From: Siphonodentalium dalli
Lineage: Eukaryota; Mollusca; Scaphopoda; Gadilida; Siphonodentaliidae
DNA length: 64,000 nt
NCBI GenBank assembly: GCA_032622095.1
Contig: CP136064.1
Span: 150,616,832 to 150,680,831 of the forward strand
Reading direction: 5' to 3'
Position numbers and translations under genes: made by a program. A model generated the notes under the pieces. It made no database searches, was not told the origin of the DNA, and saw only the letters and a program-made list of their open reading frames with translations. Of the stretch, positions 34,629 to 46,189 are shown one piece after another (the first letter of the stretch is position 1; each line of letters opens with the position of its first letter).

Positions 34629-36404
34629 TGTCCCCCGACGTTTCCGTCGGAGGACTATAGAAATGACCCTCGTCCGTCCGTCCGTCCGTGCGTGCGTCCG
34701 TCCGTCCGTGCGTCCGAGATTGGGTACCTTCATGGTGTAATCAACTCCTCCTACAGTTTTAAATGTAGAGGTTTGAAACTGTGGGATATTGTTCCTAACA
34801 TATTGGTGATTTGCAACATCTATATAGCTAATCAAAAATAAAAAAAATTCCATATTTTTGGGGAGGTTTTCGACTTAGAAAATTTGGAACATTTTTGCCT
34901 TTTGGATGAGATTGGGTACCTTCATAGAAAATTTGGAACATTTTTGCCTTTTGGATGAGATTGGGTACCTTCATGGTGTAATCAACTCCTCCTACAGTTT
35001 TAAATGTAGAGATTTGAAACTGTGGGATATTGTTCCTAACATGTTGGTGATTTGCAACATCTATATAGCTAATCAAAAATATAATATTTTCCATATTTTT
35101 GGGGGGGTTTTCGACTTAGAAAATTTGGAACATTTTTGCCTTTTGGATGAGATTGGGTACCTTCATGGTGTAATCAACTCCTCCTACAGTTTTAAATGTA
35201 GAGATTTGAAACTCTGGGATATTGTTCCTAACATGTTGTTGATTTGCAACATCTATATAGCTAATAAAAAATATAATGTTTTCCATATTTTTGGGGGGTT
35301 TTCGACTTAGAAAATTTGGAACATTTTTGCCTTTTGGATGAGATTGGGTACCTTCATGGTGTAATCAACTCCTCCTACAGTTTTAAATGTAGAGATTTGA
35401 AACTCTGGGATATTGTTCCTAACATGTTGGTGATTTGCAACATCTATATAGCTAATAAAAAATATCATTTTTTCCATATTTTTGGGGGGTTTTCGACTTA
35501 GAAAATTTGGAACATTTTTGCCTTTTGGATGATATTGGGTACCTTCATGGTGTAATCAACTCCTCCTACAGTTTTAAATGTAGAGATTTGAAACTCTGGG
35601 ATATTGTTCCTAACATGTTGGTGATTTGCAACATCTATATAGCTAATCAAAAATATAATATTTTCCATATTTTTGGGGGGGTTTTCGACTTAGAAAATTT
35701 GGAACATTTTTGCCTTTTGGATGAGATTGGGTACCTTCATGGTGTAATCAACTCCTCCTACAGTTTTAAATGTAGAGATTTGAAACTCTGGGATATTGTT
35801 CCTAACATGTTGTTGATTTGCAACATCTATATAGCTAATAAAAAATATAATGTTTTCCATATTTTTGGGGGGTTTTCGACTTAGAAAATTTGGAACATTT
35901 TTGCCTTTTGGATGAGATTGGGTACCTTCATGGTGTAATCAACTCCTCCTACAGTTTTAAATGTAGAGATTTGAAACTCTGGGATATTGTTCCTAACATG
36001 TTGGTGATTTGCAACATCTATATAGCTAATAAAAAATATCATTTTTTCCATATTTTTGGGGGGTTTTCGACTTAGAAAATTTGGAACATTTTTGCCTTTT
36101 GGATGATATTGGTACCTTCATGGTGTAATCAACTCCTCCTACAGTTTTAAATGTAGAGATTTGAAACTCTGGGATATTGTTCCTAACATGTTGGTGATTT
36201 GCAACATCTATATAGCTAATACAAAAATATCATTTTTTCGCGTTTGCATGCGTTTGTTCATCGGGTTGTTTTGTCCAAGAAATTTTGCGGTGGTTTGCAA
36301 CATCTATATACTGTATAACATTGTTGCAAATAGTATCCTTCTAACAATTCCAATCCTGAAGTTTACCACTCGAGTCGGGGGACATGTGGTCTGCGACCTT
36401 TTAT
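34629..36404 (+). mobile_element. HINE-D element with 191 bp satellite core
   Basis: TGTCCCCCGAC (34629-34639) and its exact inverse GTCGGGGGACA (36374-36384) bound the element. The 5' end also folds on itself (CCCCCGACGTTTCCGTCGGAGG, split here as CCCCCGACG and CGTCGGAGG). A CCGTCCGTCCGTGCGT microsatellite follows (34672-34715). Eight or more units with GATTGGGTACCTTCATGGTG and GGGATATTGTTCCTAACATG come next. The 3' hairpin GGTCTGCGACC is at 36388-36398. Units are 191-192 bp and form a duplicated three-unit block of 574 bp. ORFs across this region are repeat shadows. Confidence 0.8.
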
Positions 36405-36573
36405 TATGTTTACTCTGGTTTCTTTTGCAAAAATGGAGATCGATGACAATACATTTGAACTGGAGTTAAAGGGGTACTGTACACTAAATATGGCCATTTT
36501 TGGAACGATGTGAGCAGGCCAAAATCTTTTTATTGTAACTAACAGTTATAATTATTCCCCCTGAAATTTTCGG

Positions 36574-37043
36574 AGGACTATTGTAATCATCAACATCCGT
36601 CCGTGTGTCTGTCCCATTTCTTGTGCGGACTCTAAAGGGGTACTCTACACTAAATTCGGCCATTTATGGGACCATCTAATTTTATACTCAATGGAATATT
36701 TGCAACAAATGAATGAATTTGAGCCATGGGTGAGTGCAAAATACACTCATTTACCATATGAATGATACAAATAACATGATAATTATAATGAAAATGAATT
36801 TATGACTCCAGTCATATATTCATTTTCATTATAATTACCATGCTGTTTGCATCATTCATAGACATATGAGTGTATTTTGCAGTAATCTGTGGCTCAAATT
36901 CATTCATTTGTTGCATATATTCTGTTGAGTATAAAAAGGAGATGGTCCCATAAATGGCCGAATTTAGTGTAGAGTACCCCTTTAGAGTCCGCACAAGAAA
37001 TGGGACAGACACACTGACGGATGTTGATGATTACAATAGTCCT
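36574..37043. repeat. 470 bp palindrome (inverted duplication, 2 base spacer)
   Basis: The arms mirror each other about 36808.5: AGGACTATTGTAATCATCAA at 36574 against its inverse ending at 37043, and TATGACT/AGTCATA at the centre. Outer arms are nearly identical; inner arms are about 85% similar by eye. The outer 80 bases look like a HINE 5' end (CGGAGGACTATTG, CATCCGTCCGTGTG). The inner part starts with a TTAA-MITE-like end, AAAGGGGTACTCTACACTAA. A single such end also occurs at 36469. Confidence 0.85.
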
Positions 37044-40000
37044 CACATGGTTACACTCTCTATTTGAACGAACATCTATGGCGAGATTGATAAATATCGT
37101 GTATTTTACACATGGCTATCCAGGAGATATACACAACCTAAACACTTCGTTCTCTTGTGTCAGCAAGCCATGTTCAGTGTGTCCTCATGTCACATTTTTC
37201 AATGATCAGCAGTTTGTATGAATTTGATACTACAATTGGGGTTCTATAGACATACATGCTTTAATTGTGCATGTGATTAGCACAACATCTATGATTACAG
37301 AGTCCATATACAATGGAACCTGAGACATGAGATACAGCCAAGTTGTACCCCACAGTGATGATTGGGCCCTACTTTCACAGCATCTGAAAGGCTTTGATTA
37401 TTATACCAACATGAGAAAACTGGATATGATGTGTCCGACTCTCCCTATTCATCTTTGTTTATCTGGAAATGTTTTTTTTGTGTCTGTCAAAGCAATATCT
37501 TGGTTGTCTTATCTTAATGACATTTGCTTTCAATGTTCGCCACTATCAGGACATTCAATGGAGTGTTCAGTCGTTTTGTTCAGGTTTTCCGTGTTCAGGA
37601 GTTATGCATCTTTGTTTACCTGGATATGTTTTTTTTTTGTCTATCCAAGCAGATATCGTTGATTTTTGGGTCTTCTGCCTGAGTTTGGATGGATCATTGA
37701 TAAATATTAAAAAGAGCGATTCACCATGTAGAACTTACATCAACCCCAAACAGTGGTGGAAAACTATCAATTGAATTAATGCTATCTCGGAACTTCAAAT
37801 GGGTTTCCAGAAAAATCACTCAACTTTTGACAATATTTTTGTCCTTCCAGTGCCTCATTGATATGTATCTTTCCCGGTGAAAGAAACTATGAATATTTAT
37901 GGCCGTATTGTTAATACTCTAGTAGCTCATGGTGGTTTTGTATGCACTTGTATGTCCAGCGCAAAACTCTTCACGAATCCACTAATTTAAGGTACACGAA
38001 CAATATTTGGTTGGTGACACATTTCCAATTGAGGGCGAAATGGGTCAAATGGCCATGCCCCTTTTTGCGCGAAGTACTACCACCCGCCGTGACTATATCT
38101 CCAGAACCGTTGGACATAGGGGTCGTGTGACCACTCAAAATGTGCGGAATGGCCACATTATGGGGGGTCAGTAATACATATTCATATCCAAAAGTCAATG
38201 ATTTTTTAAGATAATTGACAAGAACCAAAAAAACAAACATTTTTAAGGGCCTGAACCCCAATTTTGAGATTCAGCACTTTTATCTCAAAGTTGAGCCCCC
38301 CCAATTATAATTTTATTGACCTATATCCATCGGTGCCATATACAGGTATCATTTCTAATATTTTCTGTACCATTATCGGATGGGATTGACCTTCAAGGAG
38401 CTCTTGACCATGAAAATAAGGTTTTTGGATGGAATATATTGGTCGTAGAATGAAAAACAGACATTTTCCCAATAACAAAGATGTTGAGGAAATCATCAAT
38501 TATAGGGTATTTGATCAGTAACCTAAAACTCCTACAAAAAGGTTACCTGGTGATATAATTTGAATGTAGTTCATCTTTTGTTATCTAGATTTCATGGCCT
38601 TTGATGTGAGATGGCTGCCAAAATGGTTATAAATGGAATTACATATATCACATTAGCAATATACTTGTAAATGAGTTCAATGTGTTATTTTCTTTAAACT
38701 TATGGGAGAACAGGGTGTTTTTATGGTATGCTAATGTTGAATTGAATTATACTCAGCCCACAAGTAGGTTTAGTAAATGTTGAGTTACTACAATTTGATC
38801 AATCAGTATGATTCGGTAGTCGAGCAGGTTGTGTCTTTATCAGTCCCACATCAATTTTGATTGGCTGCATCACCATTCTGTATAAAGGTTCTACAATTTC
38901 CCTAACACGTACATTATTTTAGAACAAATAATGGCTAGCCTGGCATGATTGCCTATATTTATATCCTGATATATGTATATGTACATGTAGAATTGTAGAT
39001 GTATATTTGCCCTGAATTGTTTCTGGTTCAAATTTGGGAGTTTGTAAGAAAATAAGTCATAAGAAAGATGCAGTTGCAGTAATATTAAAATATATTGTCC
39101 TGTTCAAAACTAACAAATACATGTCTATTGATTATTGGTGTGATATCCAGTAATAAAGACTAAAATAATCCTTCCGATTATTTTAGTCCAGTTATAATAA
39201 ATCCACACATTAAAAATATAGGGCTTCCATACATACAGAATATTTACCAACTTGACAATCGTTCCTTGTGTTCAACTGAGTGAGTACATGTGAGGTTCAT
39301 GGAAATTTATTTGGCAAGCTTGATTCTAAAGTGTCTAACTTTATGGGCTTGAAATTCCGAATGCAATCCCGTTGCGAGCTCAGAGTGAGTTAGAAGAAAA
39401 ATACAAGCATCAGTTGATTTCGTTTTTTTTGTTCAAATGAGGTCACTGGGTCAAATGTGGGTGGAGCCAGGGACAACTAAAAAAAAATGCGGATTGAACC
39501 CATTGCTCAATTAAAAAAAAATCAGATTGAATTTAAACAAAATTTCCAAAACAAACAAACCAAATTTAAATTTTTTTTTTATTTATATCAATAATGTTTT
39601 TTTTTAAATTATCAAAGACACATATTTATAAAGAAGCCCAGCACCCTTGCTCATTGGTGCTTCTAGCATCCCTGTTATCAAACACTTGTTTTAAATTTAT
39701 TTCACAGTCGCAATACAATACACCCAGTGTATATGCTAGAATGCTATCTCTTACAATGAAAGTCAGTAAGGCCAGTCTGCTCTGTTGATAATTATCCACA
39801 TAATAATATTAATAATAATGACCAGTTTTATATAGCGATTAACCAATTACTTGCTCTAGCACGCTTGGTACAATATATACAATACATGTCAAATCTGACC
39901 GTGCAGTATCAACAAGCACACAGCTATCTCTAGCCAGAGAGGTTTTGTTTCGGTAATTAATTTTGAAATTGAATGTCAAATGTATTCCCAGGAGCCTTCA

Positions 40001-40229
40001 GTCTCTACTCATATGAACTATTACTGGTTACAGGCAAAGGAATTTGTTTAAATGGTTGGTCTGTCGAAATAGGACATTTATACAGTTTTAACACTTCCTT
40101 TCAGTGAATTAATTTCTACCCTATTAGTCCAGGAGATATTGGTCGACCTCTGCACCCCCCCCCCCCCCAGGACTCACTTCACCCCACTAATTTTCTTCCT
40201 TAAGGTCTCCTCTAATTTTTTTCATTTGT
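37044..40229. other. Intergenic stretch, little recognised
   Basis: Downstream of PEX2. TTAA/GGTACACGAACAAT at 37987-38003 looks like one end of a TTAA MITE. Two copies of a TGCATCTTTGTTTACCTGGA-type phrase occur near 37450 and 37606. A-rich words with CAAAACAAACAAACC lie near 39540. No gene is supported; the longest open frame (37327-37662) crosses these phrases. Confidence 0.4.
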
Positions 40230-41430
40230 TAACAAGAAAAAAAAGTGGCCGCAGAGACTCCAGACAAGATGGCGTCCATCATGGCGGCCATTTTGTTTTA
40301 ATGGACCAGGTCTCTTTGATCGCCATTATAGTAAAGATGATGGCAAATGCGGTCTTGTTTTCCGTTCGATTCGTTATGCTAATAAACAACCCTTACAAAT
40401 TAGCCAAAAATCCGACACCAGAATCCAATATGGCGGCCAAGATGACCGCCGAAATGTGAAAATATGCTATTTTTCTGACATGTTACCACCTTTCGTTTGT
40501 CTCTGTGGGAAACTGTTAGAATTTTTGCGTCATGTTATACATTTATCATATATAGGAGTCATTGGCGAACACATAATAATATGCATTCATTGCGGGATAT
40601 TTTTGTCCGATATCACGTTTTCCCAAATGCCGGTATCATAGGTCAAAGCCGAATCTCCGTTAATAGCGGGATGTTATGTTTCGAATCAATGAATGTTATT
40701 GCTATTATAACAACACCCATGCATATATATTTGCAGGAGATACTCGAGCTAGGATTCCTCTTATACCCGAGTTGAGGAAATAAAAAATAAAAAATAAAAA
40801 ATCGCCGAAAACATCAGTGAGCATTATTGTCATGACAACTCCACACCTGCTTACTATTGTAAGTTGGGAACACTTAGGCGAAGAACTTTCCTTGTACCAT
40901 ATCCAAATAAAAGTCCCCCAAATCCAAAATGGCGCCCACAATGGCGGACAGATTTTGAAAAATTACCGAAATTCCCTCATTCACATCATTGGGCATTATT
41001 GTCGAGACAACTCCATCCATGCGTACAGTTGAGTTGGAAATACTGTGGTGAAGTAATTACCTTACATCTCATGCAAGAAATTGTTTTCCAAATCGAAGAT
41101 GGCGGCCAAAATGGCGACCGAAATTTGAAAACACGCCTACATTCCTTTACTTTCTTAGGATGGGCGTTAATTTAATTTTTTAGATTTAACTCCTTTCTCA
41201 ATTTAACAAAAACAAAACAAAACATTTTTAAATGAAAAAAAATATATTTAGATTTTACTCCTTGCTCAATTTTTTCATGGAAAAACAAAACATTTCAATT
41301 AAAATTAAAATTTAGAAAAATTTATTATGTTATAACAACGTTATGACAATTGTAGTCTTCAGAGTCCCAGTCTTCTCTGTCTTTCCAGTCTGGTGAGCGA
41401 CCCCACAGTCTTGTTAATTATTTCTGTCGG
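40230..41430 (+). repeat. Diverged repeat array with ATGGCGGCC motifs, ending in a HINE-B-like 3' end
   Basis: CAAGATGGCGTCCATCATGG (about 40264), CCAATATGGCGGCCAAGATG (about 40425), CCAAAATGGCGCCCACAATG (about 40922) and GAAGATGGCGGCCAAAATGG (about 41096) mark old units of about 165-175 bp. The end, AGTCTGGTGAGCGACCCCAC then AGTCTTGTT (41386-41417), resembles the HINE-B terminus seen inverted at 43261 and 60411. Intervening sequence is AT-rich. Confidence 0.5.
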
Positions 41431-41714
41431 TCTTCTCTTATGGCAGCTACATTGCGGGGTGACAGATTTAGACTATCATATCCTGTGGGGTGATTTTGTA
41501 CTGTGAGCTGCACCCCACTTGAATTTGTTCACATTGTTAAATTATGAATTGTTTGGTTTTAAAGCATCAAATCTCCCACAAAATACCTTATACTTGACTG
41601 TACACCCCACAATATTGTGAAAATACAGCTCTATTAATTGTGGAGTAATCATGATTGTACTGTATTCCACCGCCACTGTACAATTTTAATATTTATCAAT
41701 GATCCATTTAAACT

Positions 41715-41860
41715 TTTATGCCCCCGACCCTCTGAAGGAGGATTCTGTGGTATATAGTGGATACCTCCGTCCGTCCTTCCATAACAAACATTACACAACA
41801 CAGCTCAGGTAACGATAGTCCAATTTAGATGTCCTTTGTTATGACATGATAAACAGATAC
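41715..41860 (+). repeat. HINE-like 5' end fragment
   Basis: ATGCCCCCGACCCTCTGAAG, GAGGATTCTGTGG and CTCCGTCCGTCC resemble the HINE-D start (foldback then CCGT microsatellite). No matching 3' end was found. Confidence 0.4.
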
Positions 41861-42003
41861 AATAACTTAACTATTGTTATTTGGCCAAATATCAATTGAT
41901 GTCACAAATATTGAAGAATCAAAGACAACTACTCAAAAAGAGTAGTTGTGTAGTTTAAATTTTGGAGTCATGCAATTTCCATATGTCCAAATCATCATTT
42001 TAA

Positions 42004-42370
42004 AGACATATTATGTACTTGTTCGTGTGCGTGAAACTGATAACTTAGTATTCAGGCACTATGCAAACTGGAGGAATATAACATTCTACTAACATCGCCG
42101 AAAATATGAAACAAATTGATCGTACCATTCCATGGAAAACGTCGTCTGAACTATGCTCAATTGTAAATATTTACTACTCGATTCGGGACGAAACCTTCGG
42201 CAATAAACGAACGAAACTGATTTCGCCATCGAGAGTCACAGCATTGAATTAATATATAAAAATGATGGTGTGTGTTCTCATCTGGTTATAACAGTTTAAA
42301 AAATAACTACTTTGAACAAGATTATTCTCTATTTCTATTTGATCACCATACCGGAGTGTTTCACATCACT
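42004..42370. mobile_element. TTAA-flanked MITE, copy 1
   Basis: Flanked by TTAA at 42000-42003 and 42371-42374. It is about 85% similar over its whole length to 54902-55272, sharing AGACATATTATGTACTTGTT, TACTCGATTCGGGACG, TTTCACATCACT-type ends and ACCATACCGGAGTGTTTC. Terminal inverted repeats are weak. No ORF. Confidence 0.7.
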
Positions 42371-42487
42371 TTAAATGCCAAATCAAAGATTTGAGAATCT
42401 TTATTTGCAATCTGAATAAACATAACCTGTCAAATTGATTTACGCTGTGGACAGGGAATTATTTCTGCTGAAATAAGTAACAGTACT

Positions 42488-42900
42488 AAAGGTACTCAAT
42501 CTGATTCGATGGTCCCCATATAATCAGAATCCAACATTTTAGAAATGCTGCTTCAGTTATCAGAATCGATTAATTGCCCAAAAATAATGCTAACCACTGT
42601 CAACTATAGTATAAAATTGCCCAAAATTATCAACATGTTGTTCGACGAAATTTTGACTTATTATCAACACAGCGCCTCTTGATTTTAGAGTTATCCATCT
42701 TCATTTGCAATTTGGTCCAAGACCTTTGTTTTGTTGACTCTTTACTGGGCCACTAAAAGTCTCGATGGTGAAAAATAATAAATTTCAAAAATTGATATCT
42801 AATAACACTGAGCTTTCATAGGTCGGTTCCTCGACTCGAATCAAATATTTTTTACCCCAAAACCAATTAAATAGTAATTAAGGGGCACTTAATCGGATTT
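42488..42900 (+). mobile_element. TTAA-family MITE (AGGTACTCAATCYGA), decayed copy
   Basis: The left end AAAGGTACTCAATCTGATTC, interior CAGTTATCAGAATCGATTAA and right arm GTTCCTCGACTCGAATCAAA...CACTTAATCGGATTT match the family at 19112 and 48138. The left flank is CTAA rather than TTAA. Confidence 0.65.
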
Positions 42901-43254
42901 TGTATCTATAATTTAAATAAGTGTTGCCAAAACTGACATGTTCAGTATACATGACCCATCCTACACAGAAATTGACACAAACTGGTTGCAGGTAATTTAA
43001 CTTGGGGCAGCGAATTCCAAATAGTTACTGTCACCATACTGTCCATACTTGTGATATGTGAATGCAATTAATCCAAATAAATTATCCCTTTGACCAGTGA
43101 ATTGTTGGTGGTTTGTGCCATGTAATTGAAAAAAATTGGATATGTTTTGAGATAAAAGTCCATGCATTGCATCTACAGCAGTATTCATTTTCATGATGAC
43201 TATCAGGTGATATTTCATTCATTCATTGGTCATTTTTGAAATAACAGAAACTGT

Positions 43255-43490
43255 GACAAACAAGAGAGTCAATGACTGTGGGTCGCTCACCAGACTGTAA
43301 AGACTGAGAAGACTGGGACTCTGAAGACTACACGAGTCAGTATGTGATAATATCACTTATGACAAGTAAAAACAAGACAGTCAATGACTGTGGGTCGCTC
43401 ACCAGACTGTAAAGACTGGGACTCTGGAGACTACAAGAGTCAGTATGTGATAATATCACTTATGACAAGTAGTTCTAAACATGGACATAG
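43255..43490 (-). repeat. Two tandem HINE-B-like 3' ends
   Basis: AGTCAATGACTGTGGGTCGC then TCACCAGACTGTAAAGACTG occurs at 43267 and 43379 (about 112 apart), each followed by CAGTATGTGATAATATCACT. AGTCAATGACT is the terminal hairpin; GGTGAGC in inverse is the sub-terminal repeat of HINE-B. Confidence 0.6.
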
Positions 43491-43805
43491 CTGGAGGTTC
43501 TCCGATGAGCAGGGCTCTTCAACTTGAAATTTCTAATTGCACACCACTGACAAATCTCCATCTTATCTTTTAAAGAAGACAACCATACCACAGTACTAAG
43601 TTCACAAAAATCATTCTGCACATCCCTCTTAGGTTGAATTTTACAACTGGTACCAGTACTTCAAGCTCTCAAATTACTAAAACTAAAATTTGTGGCCAAT
43701 TTGGTCCAACAGTTTAACCTGAAGTAGGAACATATGGAGTGTTGGTATAAAAACATGCATGTTGGAAAATAAAACCAAACTATGAGAACAATTCTAACCT
43801 ATTTT

Positions 43806-45896
43806 TAGCTCAACTTTACTTTGTAAAGTTTGAGCTATTGCAATGGCTTTGTCGTCCGTGTGTGCGTAAGGCGTCAACAATGCAGTCTACAGGTCGTACC
43901 TTTGATCGGATCATTATGAAATTTGTCATAGCTGTTGACATCAACATTTAGACTAGAATGATTCATTTTGGGGTCATTCGTTAAAAAAACATGGCCGCCA
44001 GTGGCCATCTTGCATTTCAAAATTCAATCCATTAGCACGGGCTACAGGGCGTACTGTTTGTCTGATCGTCATGAAATTTGTCATGGATGTTAATATTGAC
44101 ATGTAGATGGGAACGAGTAATTTTGGGGTCATTTGGCCCAAAAACATGGCGGCCAGCAGCCATCTTGGATTTTACTCTTTGTATGACTAAATTCTTTAGC
44201 ACGGGCTACAGGTCGTACTTTTAGTCTGATCATCATCAAATTTGTCATGGATGTTAATATTGACATGTAGATGGGAATGAGTAATTTTGGGGTCATTCGG
44301 CCAAAAAACATGGCCGCCAGTGGCCATCTTGGATTTCAAAATTTAATCCATTAGCACGGGCCACAGGTCGTACTGTTAGTCTGATCATCATGAAATTTGT
44401 CATGGATGATAATATTGACATGTAGATGGGAACGAGTAATTTTGGGGTCCTTCGGCCAAAAAACATGGCCACCAGCAGCCATCTTGGATTTTACTTTTTG
44501 TATGACTAAATTCTTCAGCACGTGCTGCAGGTTGTACCTTTAGTCTGATCATCATAAAATTTGTCATGGATATTAACATTGTCATGTAGGTGGGAACGAG
44601 TAATTTTGGGGTCATTCGTCCAAAAACATGGTCGCCAGCAGCCATCTTGGATTTTACTCTTTGTATGACTAAATCCTTTAGCAAGGGCTACAGGTCCTAC
44701 TTTTTGTCTGATCATCATAAAATTTGTCAAGAATGTTAATAATGACATGTAGATGGGAACGAGTCATTTTGGGGTCATTCGGCCAAAAAACATGGCCGCC
44801 AGCAGCCATCTTGGATTTTACTTTTTGTATGACTAAATTCTTCAGCACGTGCTGCAGGTTGTACCTTTAGTCTGATCATCATAAAATTTGTCATGGATAT
44901 TAACATTGTCATGTAGGTGGGAACGAGTAATTTTGGGGTCATTCGTCCAAAAACATGGTCGCCAGCAGCCATCTTGGATTTTACTCTTTGTATGACTAAA
45001 TCCTTTAGCAAGGGCTACAGGTCCTACTTTTTGTCTGATCATCATAAAATTTGTCAAGAATGTTAATAATGACATGTAGATGGGAACGAGTCATTTTGGG
45101 GTCATTTGGACAAAAAACATGGCCGCCAGCGGCCATCTTGGATTTCAAAATTTAATCCATTAGCACGGGCCACAGGTCGTACTGTTCGTCTGATCATCAT
45201 GGATGATAATATTGACATGTAGATGGGAACGAGTAATTTTGGGGTCATTCGGCCAAAAAACATGGCCACCAGCAGCCATCTTGGATGACTAAATTCTTTA
45301 GCACGGGCTGCAGGTCGTACCTTTAGTCTGATCATCATAAAATTTGTCATGGATGTCAACAATGACATGTAGATGGGAATGAGTCATTTTGGGGTCATTT
45401 GGCCAAAAAACATGGTCGCCAGCAGCCATCTTGGATTTTACTCTTTGTATGACTAAATCCTTTAGCACGAGCTACAGGTTGTACCTTTAGTCTGATCATC
45501 ATAAAATTTGTCATGAATGTTAATAATGACATGTAGATGGGAACGAGTCATTTTGGGGTCATTCGGCCAAAAAACATGGCCGCCAGCAGCCAACTTGGAT
45601 TTTACTCTTTGTATGACTAAATTCTTTAGCATGGGCTACAGGTCGTACCTTTAGTCTGATCGTCATAAAATTTGTCATGGATGTTAATGATGACATGTAG
45701 ATGGGAACGACTCATTTTGGGGTCATTCGGCCAAAAACATGGCCACCAGCAGCCATCTTGGATTTTACTTTTCTCTTCATGTCTTTTAACTAGTATTAGA
45801 CATTCAACTTTCCACATTCCTAATCGCTCCATTGACTGTAATACATTAAATTATTCCCTTTCCAAGTTGAGCTACAGTGTCATTGACACTTTCATT
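43806..45896 (+). mobile_element. HINE-A element, complete, largest copy with higher-order repeat
   Basis: TAGCTCAACTT foldback at 43806-43840, about 12 core units of about 160 bp, 3' repeat AAGTTGAGCTA (45864-45874), hairpin (45876-45890) and TTCATT. Two adjacent 327 bp blocks (about 44460-44786 and 44787-45113), each of two units, are nearly identical, including the variants GCACGTGCTGCAGGTTGTAC and CATGTAGGTGGGAACGAG. This marks a recent duplication within the array. The minus-strand ORFs of 60-94 residues are translations of the repeat. Confidence 0.85.
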
Positions 45897-46189
45897 GATG
45901 TGAACCTCTATTCTACATCTGATGTTATACCAGGCGTGAAATTTTCAACTGTATTTTGATCAAAGTAGGGGGTCAAAACCCCACCCCCTCTACACTCCTT
46001 CCCCATTGCCTCAAACATTGCCCCCACCGAGGCTGCCTAGAAATCAATATTATTATACCAGTACCAAACATGATTAGAGGAGAGTTAAATCTCTTAGCTC
46101 TGCCCCTATTAGAATAAATGTGAATCTCCACCTATAAGATCCATTCATCTAGTATTATCAATATACCCCCCCCCCCCCCCCCCAATATT

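Noticed and set aside
34906-36075. Series of + strand ORFs with near-identical peptides (EHFCLLDEIGYLHGVINSSY)
   Set aside because: They are translations of the 191 bp satellite unit in HINE-D; the peptide repeats because the DNA does, and stops fall once per unit.
44129-45832. Minus-strand ORFs with SKIQDGCW...PKITRSHLH peptides (also at 286-519 and 18478-18772)
   Set aside because: Shadow translations of HINE-A core units; same phrase in every array and no gene context.
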